The position numbers were made by a program, and so were the translations under genes. Of a stretch of DNA of 64,000 nucleotides, positions 16,985 through 26,970 are shown piece after piece. This DNA is from Streptomyces cavernicola (GTDB lineage Bacteria; Actinomycetota; Actinomycetes; Streptomycetales; Streptomycetaceae). Each line of letters begins with the position of its first letter. The stretch's first letter is position 1. A model generated the notes under the pieces. The model saw nothing but the letters and a program-made list of their open reading frames with translations. It searched no databases and had not been told where the DNA came from. Location of the stretch: positions 124,001 through 188,000 of the forward strand of contig NZ_JASCIQ010000005.1 of the NCBI RefSeq assembly GCF_029968035.1. Direction: 5' to 3'.

Positions 16985-17232
16985 GATGGCCGTCACGCCG
17001 AATCCTGCCGGCGGCCCTTGGGAACAGTCGTCGCGTAAAGCGCCGTAGGCAGGAGCGGGGGACCCAAGGTTTGCGCCGGGCCCGGCCGCGCGAGCTCCAC
17101 GAGGAGCCCGCAGCGGCCACGGGACCGGCTTGGGGTGAAGTCGCCGTGTACGTCCGGAATTTCGGGCGTACGAAGAGGCGGCCGGGCAACTCACACGGCC
17201 CGAACCCGACAGCTCACCTCGCAGGCGTCGGT
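16985..17232 (+). ncRNA. Cyclic di-AMP riboswitch (ydaO/yuaA class) upstream of rpfA
   Basis: The leader shows the conserved blocks of this aptamer in the right order: CCGAATCCTGCC near 16998, GCGTA near 17033 with GTAGGCAGGAGCGGGGGACC from about 17045, TTGGGGTGAAGTC near 17130, then GCCGGGCAACTC near 17181, CCCGAACCCGACAGCTCACC near 17199 and CGCAGGCGT near 17220. Rpf genes of actinobacteria are a known home of this class, where c-di-AMP binding turns expression off. The aptamer ends just before the GAGGGGA ribosome-binding site, so control by terminator formation or site occlusion is possible. Boundaries are approximate. Confidence 0.95.
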
Positions 17233-17234
17233 GA

Positions 17235-17948
<714 letters not shown>

Positions 17949-18036
17949 GCAGCGGTACGCGCGGCACACGGCCGGGGCGGAACCAGTACATCCCCCCACC
18001 AACCGCCCCCGGCCGCCCCGCCGCTGCCCCCCAACT

Positions 18037-18078
18037 CCCCGCCCCGGCGCGCATTCCCCCGTTCGCGCCGGGGCGGGG
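18037..18078. terminator. Strong hairpin terminator after rpfA
   Basis: A perfect 15-bp stem CCCCGCCCCGGCGCG / CGCGCCGGGGCGGGG with a 12-nt loop, 88 nt after the rpfA stop. The rest of the 365-nt rpfA-eno gap holds the eno promoter region. Confidence 0.75.
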
Positions 18079-18127
18079 TCATGCCCGAACGAGCGGGCCT
18101 GCGCACATCGCGGATACCGCTCGGTAG

Positions 18128-19594
<1,467 letters not shown>

Positions 19595-19622
19595 ACCGAG
19601 CAGCTGAGCTGAGTCAGTAGTT

Positions 19623-19669
19623 ACGTACGTCCCCGCACCCGGTCCCGTACCGTGTGCGGGGACGTACGT
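19623..19669. terminator. Very strong hairpin terminator after eno
   Basis: A perfect 16-bp stem, ACGTACGTCCCCGCAC with GTGCGGGGACGTACGT, and a 15-nt loop. It begins 28 nt after the eno stop and ends 23 nt before divIC, so it separates eno from the cell-division cluster. Confidence 0.8.
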
Positions 19670-19692
19670 GCGTGTGAACGGGAGGCGGGGAC

Positions 19693-20181
19693 ATGGCCGT
19701 GAAGGAGAAGGACCGGTTCTCCACCGCGACCAGGATCCGGTTGCTCGGCGAGCAGACGGCCGCCCGGGTCTACCGCTCCCAGACCAAACGGCAGGCCCGC
19801 CGCTCCCGCCTCACCGGCCGTGCGGCGCTGCTCGCCCTCGTCCTGTGCTCGCTGATCGTGGCCCTCGCGTACCCGATGCGGCAGTGGGTCGCGCAGCGCG
19901 CGGACATCGCCGAGCAGGAGCAGAAGCTGGCCGAGGCCCGCGAGCAGACCGAGAAGCTCAAGGACGCCAAGGCGCGCTGGCGCGACCCGGCGTTCGTGGA
20001 GCGCCAGGCCCGCGAGCGGCTGCACATGGTGCTGCCTGGCGAGACCGGGTACACGGTGGTCGACCCGAGCGGCGGCCGCGTGCGCCCCACCGAGCCGGGA
20101 GCGGCCGACCGCGCCTGGTACAGCAACCTCTTCGACGGCGTCGACAAGGCGGACCGCCGCGGCGCCGAGGACGACCACTGA
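19693..20181 (+). CDS. divIC: Septum formation initiator DivIC/FtsB
   Basis: A 162-residue bitopic membrane protein. A basic cytoplasmic N-terminus (RSQTKRQARRSRL) precedes one membrane helix (GRAALLALVLCSLIVALAYPM, about 41-61), an extracytoplasmic coiled coil (QRADIAEQEQKLAEAREQTEKLKDAKARWRDP) and the FtsB signature FVERQARERLHMVLPGETGY. It forms the FtsB-FtsL-FtsQ divisome subcomplex that activates septal wall synthesis. ATG 19693 follows GGGAGGCGGGG. It heads a cluster with the DUF501 gene and ppx; the same order is conserved in actinobacteria. Confidence 0.95.
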   Translation: MAVKEKDRFSTATRIRLLGEQTAARVYRSQTKRQARRSRLTGRAALLALVLCSLIVALAYPMRQWVAQRADIAEQEQKLAEAREQTEKLKDAKARWRDPAFVERQARERLHMVLPGETGYTVVDPSGGRVRPTEPGAADRAWYSNLFDGVDKADRRGAEDDH

Positions 20182-20243
20182 CCCCCTCTTCCCCTTTCTT
20201 CTCTTCTTTCTTCGACCCTCACCGAGAGACACGAGCAACCGGC

Positions 20244-20783
20244 ATGGAAACGCCCCCGCCCTCCACCCCGCGCACCGAGCCGACCGACGCGGACGTCGCG
20301 GCCTTCAAGCAGCAGCTCGGCCGCCCGCCGCGCGGCCTGCGGGCCATCGCCCACCGCTGCCCGTGCGGCCAGCCCGACGTGGTGGAGACGGCGCCGCGAC
20401 TGCCCGACGGCACGCCCTTCCCGACGCTGTACTACCTGACGTGCCCGAAGGCCGCCTCGGCGATCGGCACCCTGGAGGCCAACGGCGTCATGAAGGAGAT
20501 GACGGAGCGGCTCGCCACGGACCCGGAGCTCGCCGCCGCTTACCGCGCCGCGCACGAGGACTACATCCGCCGCCGCGACGAGATCGAGGTGCTCCAGGGC
20601 TTCCCGTCCGCGGGCGGCATGCCGGACCGGGTCAAGTGCCTGCACGTCCTCGTCGGCCACTCGCTCGCGGCGGGCCCCGGCGTGAACCCGCTCGGCGACG
20701 AGGCGATCGCGATGCTGCCCGAGTGGTGGCGCAAGGGCGCGTGCGTGACCGTCGCCGAGGACAAGCCGGAGGAGACCGCATGA
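20244..20783 (+). CDS. DUF501 family protein
   Basis: A 179-residue soluble protein of unknown function. Family features seen: VAAFKQQLGRPPRGLRAIAHRCPCGQPDVVETAPRLPDGTPFPTLYYLTCP, EANGVMKEM and the C-terminal VKCLHVLVGHSLAAGPGVNPLGDEAI. Conserved Cys and His residues (RCPCG, TCP, KCLH, GH) suggest metal binding. It lies between divIC and ppx in most actinobacteria, and its stop overlaps the ppx ATG (ATGA), so it is coupled to polyphosphate or guanosine-pentaphosphate metabolism at least in translation. Confidence 0.93.
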   Translation: METPPPSTPRTEPTDADVAAFKQQLGRPPRGLRAIAHRCPCGQPDVVETAPRLPDGTPFPTLYYLTCPKAASAIGTLEANGVMKEMTERLATDPELAAAYRAAHEDYIRRRDEIEVLQGFPSAGGMPDRVKCLHVLVGHSLAAGPGVNPLGDEAIAMLPEWWRKGACVTVAEDKPEETA

Positions 20784-21721
20784 CCCGCGTCGCCGCCATC
20801 GACTGCGGTACGAACTCCATCCGCCTCCTCGTCGCGGACGCCGACCCTGAGACCGGTCAACTGGTCGATCTGGACCGGCGGATGACGATCGTCCGGCTCG
20901 GCCAGGACGTCGACAGGACCGGCCGCCTCGCCCCCGAGGCCCTGGAGCGCACCTTCGCGGCCTGCCGCGAGTACGCCGAGATCATCAAGGAGCACGGCGC
21001 GGAGAAGCTCCGCTTCGTCGCCACCTCGGCCTCGCGCGACGCCGAGAACCGGGACGAGTTCGTGCGCGGCGTCGTCGACATCCTGGGCGTGGAGCCCGAG
21101 GTGATCACCGGCGACCAGGAGGCCGAGTTCTCCTTCAACGGCGCCACCAAGGAGCTCACCGAGTCCGGGCTGCGCACGCCCTACCTGGTCGTGGACATCG
21201 GCGGCGGCTCCACGGAGTTCGTCGTCGGGGACGCCGACGGGGTGCGCGCCGCCCGCTCCGTGGACGTCGGCTGTGTGCGCATGACGGAGCGACACCTCGT
21301 ACGGGACGGGGCGGTCACGGATCCGCCGTCGCCGGAGCAGATCGAGGCGATCCGCGCGGACATCGCCGAGGCCCTCGACCTGGCCGCGGAGACGGTGCCG
21401 ATCGGCTCGGCGCACACGCTGGTCGGCCTCGCGGGCTCGGTCACCACGATCGCCGCCCTCGCGCTCGGCCTGCGGGAGTACGAGTCGGCCGCGATCCACC
21501 ACTCCCGGGTCTCCTTCGCCCAGGTCAAGGAGATCACCGAGCGCCTCCTCGCCTCGACGCACGCCGAGCGCGCGGCCCTCGGCCCGATGCACCCGGGCCG
21601 CGTGGACGTGATCGGCGCGGGCGCCCTCGTACTGCTGCTGATCATGGAGCGGATCGGCGCGGACGAGGTCGTGGTGAGCGAGCACGACATCCTCGACGGG
21701 ATCGGCTGGTCGCTGGCCTGA
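20780..21721 (+). CDS. ppx: Exopolyphosphatase / guanosine pentaphosphatase, Ppx/GppA family
   Basis: A 313-residue protein of the ASKHA fold. Phosphate-1 motif AAIDCGTNSIRLLVAD (about 5-20), the catalytic Glu region FVATSASRDAENRDEFVRGV, GDQEAEFSFNGA and phosphate-2 motif VVDIGGGSTEFVVG (about 136-149), and C-terminal GLAGSVTTIAAL and SEHDILDGIGW. Short actinobacterial members of this length, like Rv1026 and Rv0496, have exopolyphosphatase or pppGpp-related activity; which one applies here is not clear. It is the last gene of divIC-DUF501-ppx and is followed by a hairpin. Confidence 0.95.
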   Translation: MTRVAAIDCGTNSIRLLVADADPETGQLVDLDRRMTIVRLGQDVDRTGRLAPEALERTFAACREYAEIIKEHGAEKLRFVATSASRDAENRDEFVRGVVDILGVEPEVITGDQEAEFSFNGATKELTESGLRTPYLVVDIGGGSTEFVVGDADGVRAARSVDVGCVRMTERHLVRDGAVTDPPSPEQIEAIRADIAEALDLAAETVPIGSAHTLVGLAGSVTTIAALALGLREYESAAIHHSRVSFAQVKEITERLLASTHAERAALGPMHPGRVDVIGAGALVLLLIMERIGADEVVVSEHDILDGIGWSLA

Positions 21722-21770
21722 ACCGCCTTGGATTCCTTGGCGGCGGGCCGGATCGACCGTGTCGGCGAGA

Positions 21771-21791
21771 AAGTTCGTGAACTTCTTCACA
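21771..21791. promoter_or_regulatory. Overlapping palindromes after ppx, one Crp/FNR-spaced
   Basis: AAGTTC-GT-GAACTT (21771-21784) is a perfect palindrome and overlaps CGTGA-N6-TCACA (21776-21791), which differs from the Crp core TGTGA-N6-TCACA at one position. A second similar site lies closer to ndh. Confidence 0.35.
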
Positions 21792-21804
21792 AGGAAATGG
21801 GGTC

Positions 21805-21830
21805 CGGCGGGCGTCTCTGTGCGCCCGCCG
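21805..21830. terminator. Hairpin after ppx with a competing distal partner
   Basis: CGGCGGGCG / CGCCCGCCG form a perfect 9-bp stem with an 8-nt loop, 84 nt after the ppx stop. The overlapping GGTCCGGCGG (21801-21810) can pair instead with CCGCCGGACC (21847-21856), so two mutually exclusive hairpins exist. The rest of the 378-nt gap to ndh holds no gene. Confidence 0.55.
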
Positions 21831-22048
21831 TCCTGAATGGTGGGCTCCGCCGGACCTCACCCTAGGTTTCAGAGGCGGGTCGGCCGGCGGTAACCGCCAG
21901 GAAACCGGGCCGTGGTCCACTCGGGGTCGCGCCGGGAGCAGCAGCTCAGCGGCGGTCTCAACGTGCTCGGACCGGTCGTTGGTTCCCTTTTCGGGTCATG
22001 ACCTCGGTCACGTGGGCCGCGGAGTGTAGCAGAGGGTGTCGAGACCCT

Positions 22049-22064
22049 TGTGAAGGGGCTCACG
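22049..22064. promoter_or_regulatory. Crp/FNR- or Rex-like site upstream of ndh
   Basis: TGTGA-AGGGGC-TCACG matches TGTGA-N6-TCACA at nine of ten positions and lies 36 nt upstream of the ndh start. Rex operators have the same arms with an eight-base spacer, so the six-base spacing favours a Crp-type regulator. Confidence 0.4.
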
Positions 22065-22099
22065 AGCGACGCCCATTCGGTGGGTGGATACTCGATGGC

Positions 22100-23494
22100 A
22101 TGAGCACCACGGAGCGTCCCAGGATCCTCGTTGTAGGTGGCGGGTACGTAGGCCTGTACGCAGCTGCGCGCATCCTCAAGAAGATGCGCTACGGCGAGGC
22201 GACCGTCACGGTCGTCGACCCGCGGTCGTACATGACGTACCAGCCCTTCCTCCCCGAAGCTGCCGCCGGCAGCATCTCCCCGCGGCATGTCGTCGTCCCG
22301 CTGCGACGCGTCCTGCCCAAGGCCGAGGTGCTCACCGGGCGGGTCACGACCATCGATCAGGACCGCAAGGTCGCCACGGTCGCGCCGCTCGTCGGCGAGG
22401 CCTACGAGCTGCCCTTCGACTACCTGGTCATCGCGATGGGCGCGGTCTCCCGCACCTTCCCGATCCCCGGCCTCGCCGAGCAGGGCATCGGCATGAAGGG
22501 CATCGAGGAGGCCATCGGCCTGCGCAACCACGTCCTCGAGCAGCTCGACAAGGCCGACTCCACGACCGACGAGGAGGTCCGCCGCAAGGCGTTGACCTTC
22601 GTCTTCGTGGGCGGTGGCTTCGCCGGAGCGGAGACCATCGGCGAGGTCGAGGACATGGCCCGCGACGCGGCGAAGTACTACAACAACGTGTCCCGTGAGG
22701 ACATGCGCTTCATCCTCGTCGACGCCGCCGACAAGATCCTTCCCGAGGTCGGCCCGAAGCTCGGCCAGTACGGCAAGGAGCACCTGGAGAGCCGTGGCGT
22801 CGAGGTCTACCTCTCGACCTCCATGGACTCCTGCATCGACGGCCACGTGGTCCTGAAGAACGGCCTCGAGGTCGACTCCAACACGATCGTGTGGACCGCC
22901 GGCGTCAAGCCCAACCCGGTGCTCTCCCGCTTCGGTCTGCCGCTCGGCCCGCGCGGCCACGTGGACACCCAGGCCACCCTCCAGGTCCAGGGCAGCGACT
23001 ACATCTGGGCCGCGGGCGACAACGCCCAGGTGCCGGACCTCGTCGGCCGCAAGGCGGGCAACGAGAACGCCTGGTGCCCGCCGAACGCCCAGCACGCGCT
23101 GCGCCAGGCGCGGATCCTCGGCGACAACGTGATCTCCGGCATGCGGGGCTTCCCGCAGAAGGAGTACAGCCACGCCAACAAGGGTGCGGTCGCCGGTCTC
23201 GGCCTGCACAAGGGCGTCGCGATGATCGTCATGGGCAAGATGAAGATCAAGCTCAAGGGCCGTCTCGCCTGGTACATGCACCGCGCTTACCACGGCATGG
23301 CGATGCCGACGTACAACCGCAAGATCCGCGTCTTCGCGGACTGGACCCTCGGCATGTTCCTCAAGCGCGAGGTCGTCTCCCTCGGCGCGATGGAGTCGCC
23401 GCGCGAGGAGTTCTACGAGGCCGCCAAGCCCGCGCCCGTCGCGGCGGCCGCCGACAAGGCCGAGGCCAAGTCGGAGAAGGCCAAGGCCTCCTGA
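22100..23494 (+). CDS. ndh: Type II NADH dehydrogenase (NDH-2)
   Basis: A 464-residue membrane-associated flavoprotein that passes electrons from NADH to menaquinone without pumping protons. FAD-binding GGGYVGLYAA near 13-22; NADH-binding FVGGGFAGAETIGEVEDMA near 169-187; the second FAD motif YIWAAGDNAQVPD; the quinone-site AWCPPNAQHALRQ; and the C-terminal amphipathic region KGRLAWYMHRAYHGMAMPTYNRK that anchors it to the membrane. The tail is Ala/Lys rich and charged. ATG 22100 is chosen because conservation starts there; the frame is open upstream but not conserved. It is monocistronic with a hairpin after it and a Crp/Rex-like site before it. Confidence 0.96.
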   Translation: MSTTERPRILVVGGGYVGLYAAARILKKMRYGEATVTVVDPRSYMTYQPFLPEAAAGSISPRHVVVPLRRVLPKAEVLTGRVTTIDQDRKVATVAPLVGEAYELPFDYLVIAMGAVSRTFPIPGLAEQGIGMKGIEEAIGLRNHVLEQLDKADSTTDEEVRRKALTFVFVGGGFAGAETIGEVEDMARDAAKYYNNVSREDMRFILVDAADKILPEVGPKLGQYGKEHLESRGVEVYLSTSMDSCIDGHVVLKNGLEVDSNTIVWTAGVKPNPVLSRFGLPLGPRGHVDTQATLQVQGSDYIWAAGDNAQVPDLVGRKAGNENAWCPPNAQHALRQARILGDNVISGMRGFPQKEYSHANKGAVAGLGLHKGVAMIVMGKMKIKLKGRLAWYMHRAYHGMAMPTYNRKIRVFADWTLGMFLKREVVSLGAMESPREEFYEAAKPAPVAAAADKAEAKSEKAKAS

Positions 23495-23517
23495 GCCCCG
23501 GCTCACCCGTCAGACCC

Positions 23518-23559
23518 CGCAGGGGCCGCCCGCCATCCGTGGTGCGGGCGGCCCCTGCG
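23518..23559. terminator. Hairpin terminator after ndh
   Basis: A perfect stem of 16 bp (CGCAGGGGCCGCCCGC with GCGGGCGGCCCCTGCG) and a 10-nt loop, starting 24 nt after the ndh stop and followed by TGGTTTCTG. Confidence 0.78.
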
Positions 23560-23704
23560 TGGTTTCTGCGTACGCGTGAGGCTGGGCGGTCGCCCGGGGC
23601 AACGGTTTTGCGTTCCCTTTATGCCGCAACGGGACTGCAAGCACCCCCTGTTGGTGTTTACGTGGTGTTGGACCTACCGGTAGAGACCAGGAAGGTGACA
23701 CGCC

Positions 23705-24994
23705 ATGGAAGACGCCGCGCTGCGGCTGAGGACCCTCGCCGAGCAGCTCCTCGGAGTCCCTCTCCCCGTCCGCATCCGCGCCTGGGACGGCAGCGAAGGC
23801 GGCCCCCCTGGCGCCCCCACTCTGGTCGTACGCAACCGTCGCGCCCTGCGCCGGCTGCTCTTCAAGCCCGGCGAACTCGGGCTCGCCCGCGCCTGGGTCG
23901 CCGGTGACCTGGACATCGACGGCGACCTCTACACCGCCCTCGACCTGATGTCCGAGCTGATCTGGGAGCGCGCCGAGGACGCCCCGCGCCCCTCCCTGCG
24001 CGACCCGGAGACCCGCACCGCCGTCCGCGAGCTGCTCTCCCTCGCCGGGCCCCTGCTGCTGCCGCCCGCGCCGCCCGCCGAGGAGGTCAGCCGGCGCAGC
24101 GGCCCCCTGCACACCAAGATCCGCGACCGCCAGGCCATCAGCCACCACTACGACGTCGGCAACGACTTCTACGAGCTGGTCCTCGGCCCGTCGATGGTCT
24201 ACTCGTGCGCCTACTGGGAGTCGCCGGACGCGAGCCTGGAGGACGCCCAGCGGGACAAGCTCGAACTCATCTGCCGCAAGCTGGAGTTGAGACCCGGGCA
24301 GCGGCTGCTCGACGTCGGCTGCGGCTGGGGCTCGCTCGCGGTGCACGCGGCCCGCGAGCACGGCGTGCAGGTCGTCGGGGTCACGCTCTCCCAGGAGCAG
24401 GCCGCGTACGCCCGCAAGCGGATCGCCGACGAGGGGCTCACCGACCGGATCGAGATCCGCGTCCAGGACTACCGCGACGTCCGGGACGGGCCGTACGACG
24501 CGATCTCCTCGGTGGGCATGGCCGAACACGTCGGCTCGGAGCGGTACTTGGAGTACGCGCACGCCCTGCACGCCCTCCTGAAGCCCGGCGGGCGGCTGCT
24601 CAACCACCAGATCGCCCGGCGGCCCGTCGGGGACGAGGACGCGTACAGCGTGGACGCGTTCATCGACGCGTACGTCTTCCCGGACGGCGAGCTGGCCCCC
24701 GTGGGCCGTACGGTCTCGCTCCTGGAGGAGTCCGGGTTCGAGGTGCGCGACGTGGAGGCCATCCGCGAGCACTACGCGCTGACGCTGCGGCGCTGGGTGG
24801 CCAACCTGGAGGACGCGTGGCCGGCGGCCCTGCGGATGGTCTCGCCCGGCCGTGCGCGGGTCTGGCGCCTCTACATGGCCGCTTCCGCGCTGGCCTTCGA
24901 GCGGAACCGGATCGGGGTGAACCAGGTACTGGCCGTACGCACCCCGGACTCCGGTGCGTCCGGCCTGCCCCTCCGGGCACGGGACTGGCGGTAG
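23705..24994 (+). CDS. Cyclopropane-fatty-acyl-phospholipid synthase-like methyltransferase
   Basis: A 429-residue class I SAM-dependent methyltransferase of the CFA/mycolic-acid-cyclopropanase family. The N-terminal lipid-binding part (about 1-130) includes RRALRRLLFKPGELGLARAWVAGDLDIDGDL. The core then shows ISHHYDVGNDFYELVLG near 147, MVYSCAYW, the SAM motif LLDVGCGWGSLAVHAA near 200, GVTLSQEQ, the catalytic-region ISSVGMAEHVG and LALTLRRW-type helices at the end (HYALTLRRWVANLEDAW). It methylenates or methylates unsaturated acyl chains of membrane phospholipids. ATG 23705 follows AGGAAGGTGAC. It is the last gene before the 0.77-kb repeat tract. Confidence 0.93.
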   Translation: MEDAALRLRTLAEQLLGVPLPVRIRAWDGSEGGPPGAPTLVVRNRRALRRLLFKPGELGLARAWVAGDLDIDGDLYTALDLMSELIWERAEDAPRPSLRDPETRTAVRELLSLAGPLLLPPAPPAEEVSRRSGPLHTKIRDRQAISHHYDVGNDFYELVLGPSMVYSCAYWESPDASLEDAQRDKLELICRKLELRPGQRLLDVGCGWGSLAVHAAREHGVQVVGVTLSQEQAAYARKRIADEGLTDRIEIRVQDYRDVRDGPYDAISSVGMAEHVGSERYLEYAHALHALLKPGGRLLNHQIARRPVGDEDAYSVDAFIDAYVFPDGELAPVGRTVSLLEESGFEVRDVEAIREHYALTLRRWVANLEDAWPAALRMVSPGRARVWRLYMAASALAFERNRIGVNQVLAVRTPDSGASGLPLRARDWR

Positions 24995-25048
24995 GCGGTT
25001 TTTCCTTCCCCACCCCGCCCCTTCCCGAAAGTCCTGCCGGACGGGCCT

Positions 25049-25095
25049 CCTCAAACGCCGGAGGGGCTGAAAATCAGCCCCTCCGGCGTTTGAGG
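25049..25095. repeat. Perfect 22-bp inverted repeat made of two M4 modules
   Basis: The arms are CCTCAAACGCCGGAGGGG plus CTGA at 25049-25070 and the exact reverse complement at 25074-25095, with an AAA loop. It would fold into a very stable hairpin between the two convergent genes and may serve as their shared terminator. Confidence 0.85.
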
Positions 25096-25183
25096 CGCGG
25101 GGTCTGGGGCGGCGCCCCCCCCCCCGCGGCCGGGGGGCCGGCCGCGGCGCCGCCCGCCCCCGGCGGGGGCGCCGCGCCCGCCG

Positions 25184-25202
25184 CCCCCCCCCCCCCCCCC
25201 CC
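25184..25202. other. 19-C homopolymer in a low-complexity GC tract
   Basis: Nineteen consecutive C residues follow a stretch of alternating CCGCG and GGGGGCC blocks (about 25110-25210). This kind of tract is prone to sequencing and assembly errors, so its length may not be real. Confidence 0.7.
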
Positions 25203-25763
25203 GCCCCTCTGCGTGTTCGTCCCCGTCCTCAGCGGACAACTCCGAGGCCTGCCGCCCCCGGCCCCGCGCCTCGGGGCTCCGCCCCGGACCCCGTTTTTTG
25301 GATCCCCTCCCCGCCCCTTCCCGAAAGACTGCCGTCGGCTCCTGGGGGCCAGCCCCCAGACCCCCTCCCCCATCTCAAACGCCGGAGGGGCTGAATTTGG
25401 CGGGCTGGGGCTGATCTTTTAGGGGTACGGGGCGGCAGCCCCGACGGCCGGGGTCCGGGCGCAGCCCCGCCAGGGGCGCGGGGAACTGCGCGACCAGCCA
25501 CGACGGCGCGGCAGCCGAACGACAGCCGGGGCCGGGGCCCGGGGCGCAGCCCCGACTGACGGGGTCCGGGGGGGGGCAGCCCCGACGGCCGGGGTCCGGG
25601 CGCAGCCCCGCCAGGGGCGCGGGGAGCTGCGCGACCAGCCACGACGGCGCGGCAGCCGAACGACAGCCGGGGCTCGGGGCGGAGCCCCGGCGAGCGGGGC
25701 CAGGGGTGGCAGCCCCGGAGTTGTCCGCTGAGGACTTCGGGAAGGGGCGGGGAGGGGAAAAGG

Positions 25764-26858
25764 TCAGGACAGCCTGCGCACCGCCTCCGCGACCCGCTCG
25801 TCCGTGGCCGTGAAGGCGACGCGGACGAAGTGGTCGCCGGCCGGGCCGTAGAAGTCGCCGGGGGCCACGAGGATGCCGAGCTCCGCGAGGTGCGCCACCG
25901 TCGACCAGCAGTCCTCGCCGCGCGTGGCCCACAGGTAGAGGCTGGCCTCGCTGTGCTCGATGCGGAAGCCGTGGGCGAGCAGGGCCTCCCGCAGGGCGGT
26001 GCGGCGGGCTGCGTAACGGGCGCGCTGCTCGGTGACGTGGGCGTCGTCGGAGAGCGCCGCGATCGTGGCCGCCTGCACCGGAGCGGGCGTCATCATGCCG
26101 CCGTGCTTGCGGACCTGCAGGAGCTCCCCGAGGACGGCCTCGTCGCCGGCGAGGAACGCCGCCCGGTAGCCCGCCAGGTTGGAGCGCTTCGAGAGCGAGT
26201 GGACGGCGACGATGCCCTCGTGGGAGCCGCCGCAGACGTCCGGGTGCAGGACCGAGACCGGCTCCGCCTCCCAGCCGAGCTCCAGGTAGCACTCGTCGGA
26301 GAAGAGCAGCACCCCGTGCTCGCGCGCCCACGCGACCGTACGGGCCAGCTCGTCCTTGGTCAGGACCCGACCGGTCGGGTTGGAGGGCGAGTTGAGCCAG
26401 AGCAGCTTCAGGCCGGCCGGGTCGAGCTCGGTCGGGTCGTCGTAGGCGACGTACTCGGCGCGGGCCAGGCGGGCGCCGACCTCGTACGTCGGGTAGGCGA
26501 GGCGCGGGTAGGCGACCTTGTCGCCGGGGCCGAGGCCCAGCTGGGTCGGGAGCCAGGCGACGAGCTCCTTGGAGCCGACGACCGGCAGGACCCCGCGGTG
26601 GGTGATCCCGCGGGCGCCGAGGCGCCGCTCGCACCAGCCGGTGATCGCGTCCCGCAGCTCGGGCTTCCCCCAGACCGTCGGATAGCCGGGGCTGTCCGAA
26701 GCCGCCGTCAGCGCTTTCTGGATGCGCTCGGGCACCGGGTCGACGGGGGTGCCGACGGAGAGGTCGACGATGCCGCCCGGGTGCGCTGCCGCCGTCGCCT
26801 TGTACGGCTCCAGCTTGTCCCAGGGGAAGACGGGAAGACGCGAAGAGACCGCGCCCAC
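25764..26858 (-). CDS. dapC: Succinyldiaminopimelate transaminase DapC
   Basis: A PLP-dependent class I/II aminotransferase acting in the diaminopimelate/lysine branch that feeds peptidoglycan. Visible features: FPWDKLEPYKATAAAHPGGIVDLSVGTPVDPVP at the N-terminus, SPGYPTVWGKPELRDAI, NSPSNPTGRVL, SDECYLELGW and the Schiff-base Lys in HSLSKRSNLAGYR (Lys224 with this start). With GTG at 26858 the protein is 364 residues, the usual length; in-frame GTG codons at 26870 and 26882 and a TTG at 26903 are alternatives with weak sites. A TAGTAC -10-like element precedes the 26882 codon. fdxA lies upstream on the same strand. Confidence 0.93.
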   Translation of the reverse strand: MGAVSSRLPVFPWDKLEPYKATAAAHPGGIVDLSVGTPVDPVPERIQKALTAASDSPGYPTVWGKPELRDAITGWCERRLGARGITHRGVLPVVGSKELVAWLPTQLGLGPGDKVAYPRLAYPTYEVGARLARAEYVAYDDPTELDPAGLKLLWLNSPSNPTGRVLTKDELARTVAWAREHGVLLFSDECYLELGWEAEPVSVLHPDVCGGSHEGIVAVHSLSKRSNLAGYRAAFLAGDEAVLGELLQVRKHGGMMTPAPVQAATIAALSDDAHVTEQRARYAARRTALREALLAHGFRIEHSEASLYLWATRGEDCWSTVAHLAELGILVAPGDFYGPAGDHFVRVAFTATDERVAEAVRRLS

Positions 26859-26970
26859 GCTTGGACTCACGAGGCTGCTCACTTTCTCGTACGTACTACG
26901 CAAAACACCACGGTCCCGTGCGGCGTCGAGGCCGTACGGGACCGGGGCGAGGTGCTGGGCCGCTGGCCGC

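Larger units (their letters stand above)
25007..25757. repeat. Modular intergenic repeat element C, largest copy
   Basis: This gap between the convergent CFA-like and dapC genes holds forward M1 at about 25007-25040 and 25304-25330 and inverted M1 at about 25730-25757, two M3 cores (near 25474 and 25613), several M4 copies and many GGGGC/GCCCC hairpins. A roughly 100-bp block is directly repeated (about 25432-25530 and 25574-25672) with few differences. No gene is credible inside. Confidence 0.78.

Noticed and set aside
22049..22064. Rex operator upstream of ndh
   Set aside because: The arms fit, but the spacer is six bases where Rex sites have eight, so I list it as Crp/FNR-like instead.
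25110..25373. Short frames inside repeat element C as small proteins
   Set aside because: Homopolymer-derived Gly/Pro/Ala runs, no ribosome-binding site and no conservation cue.
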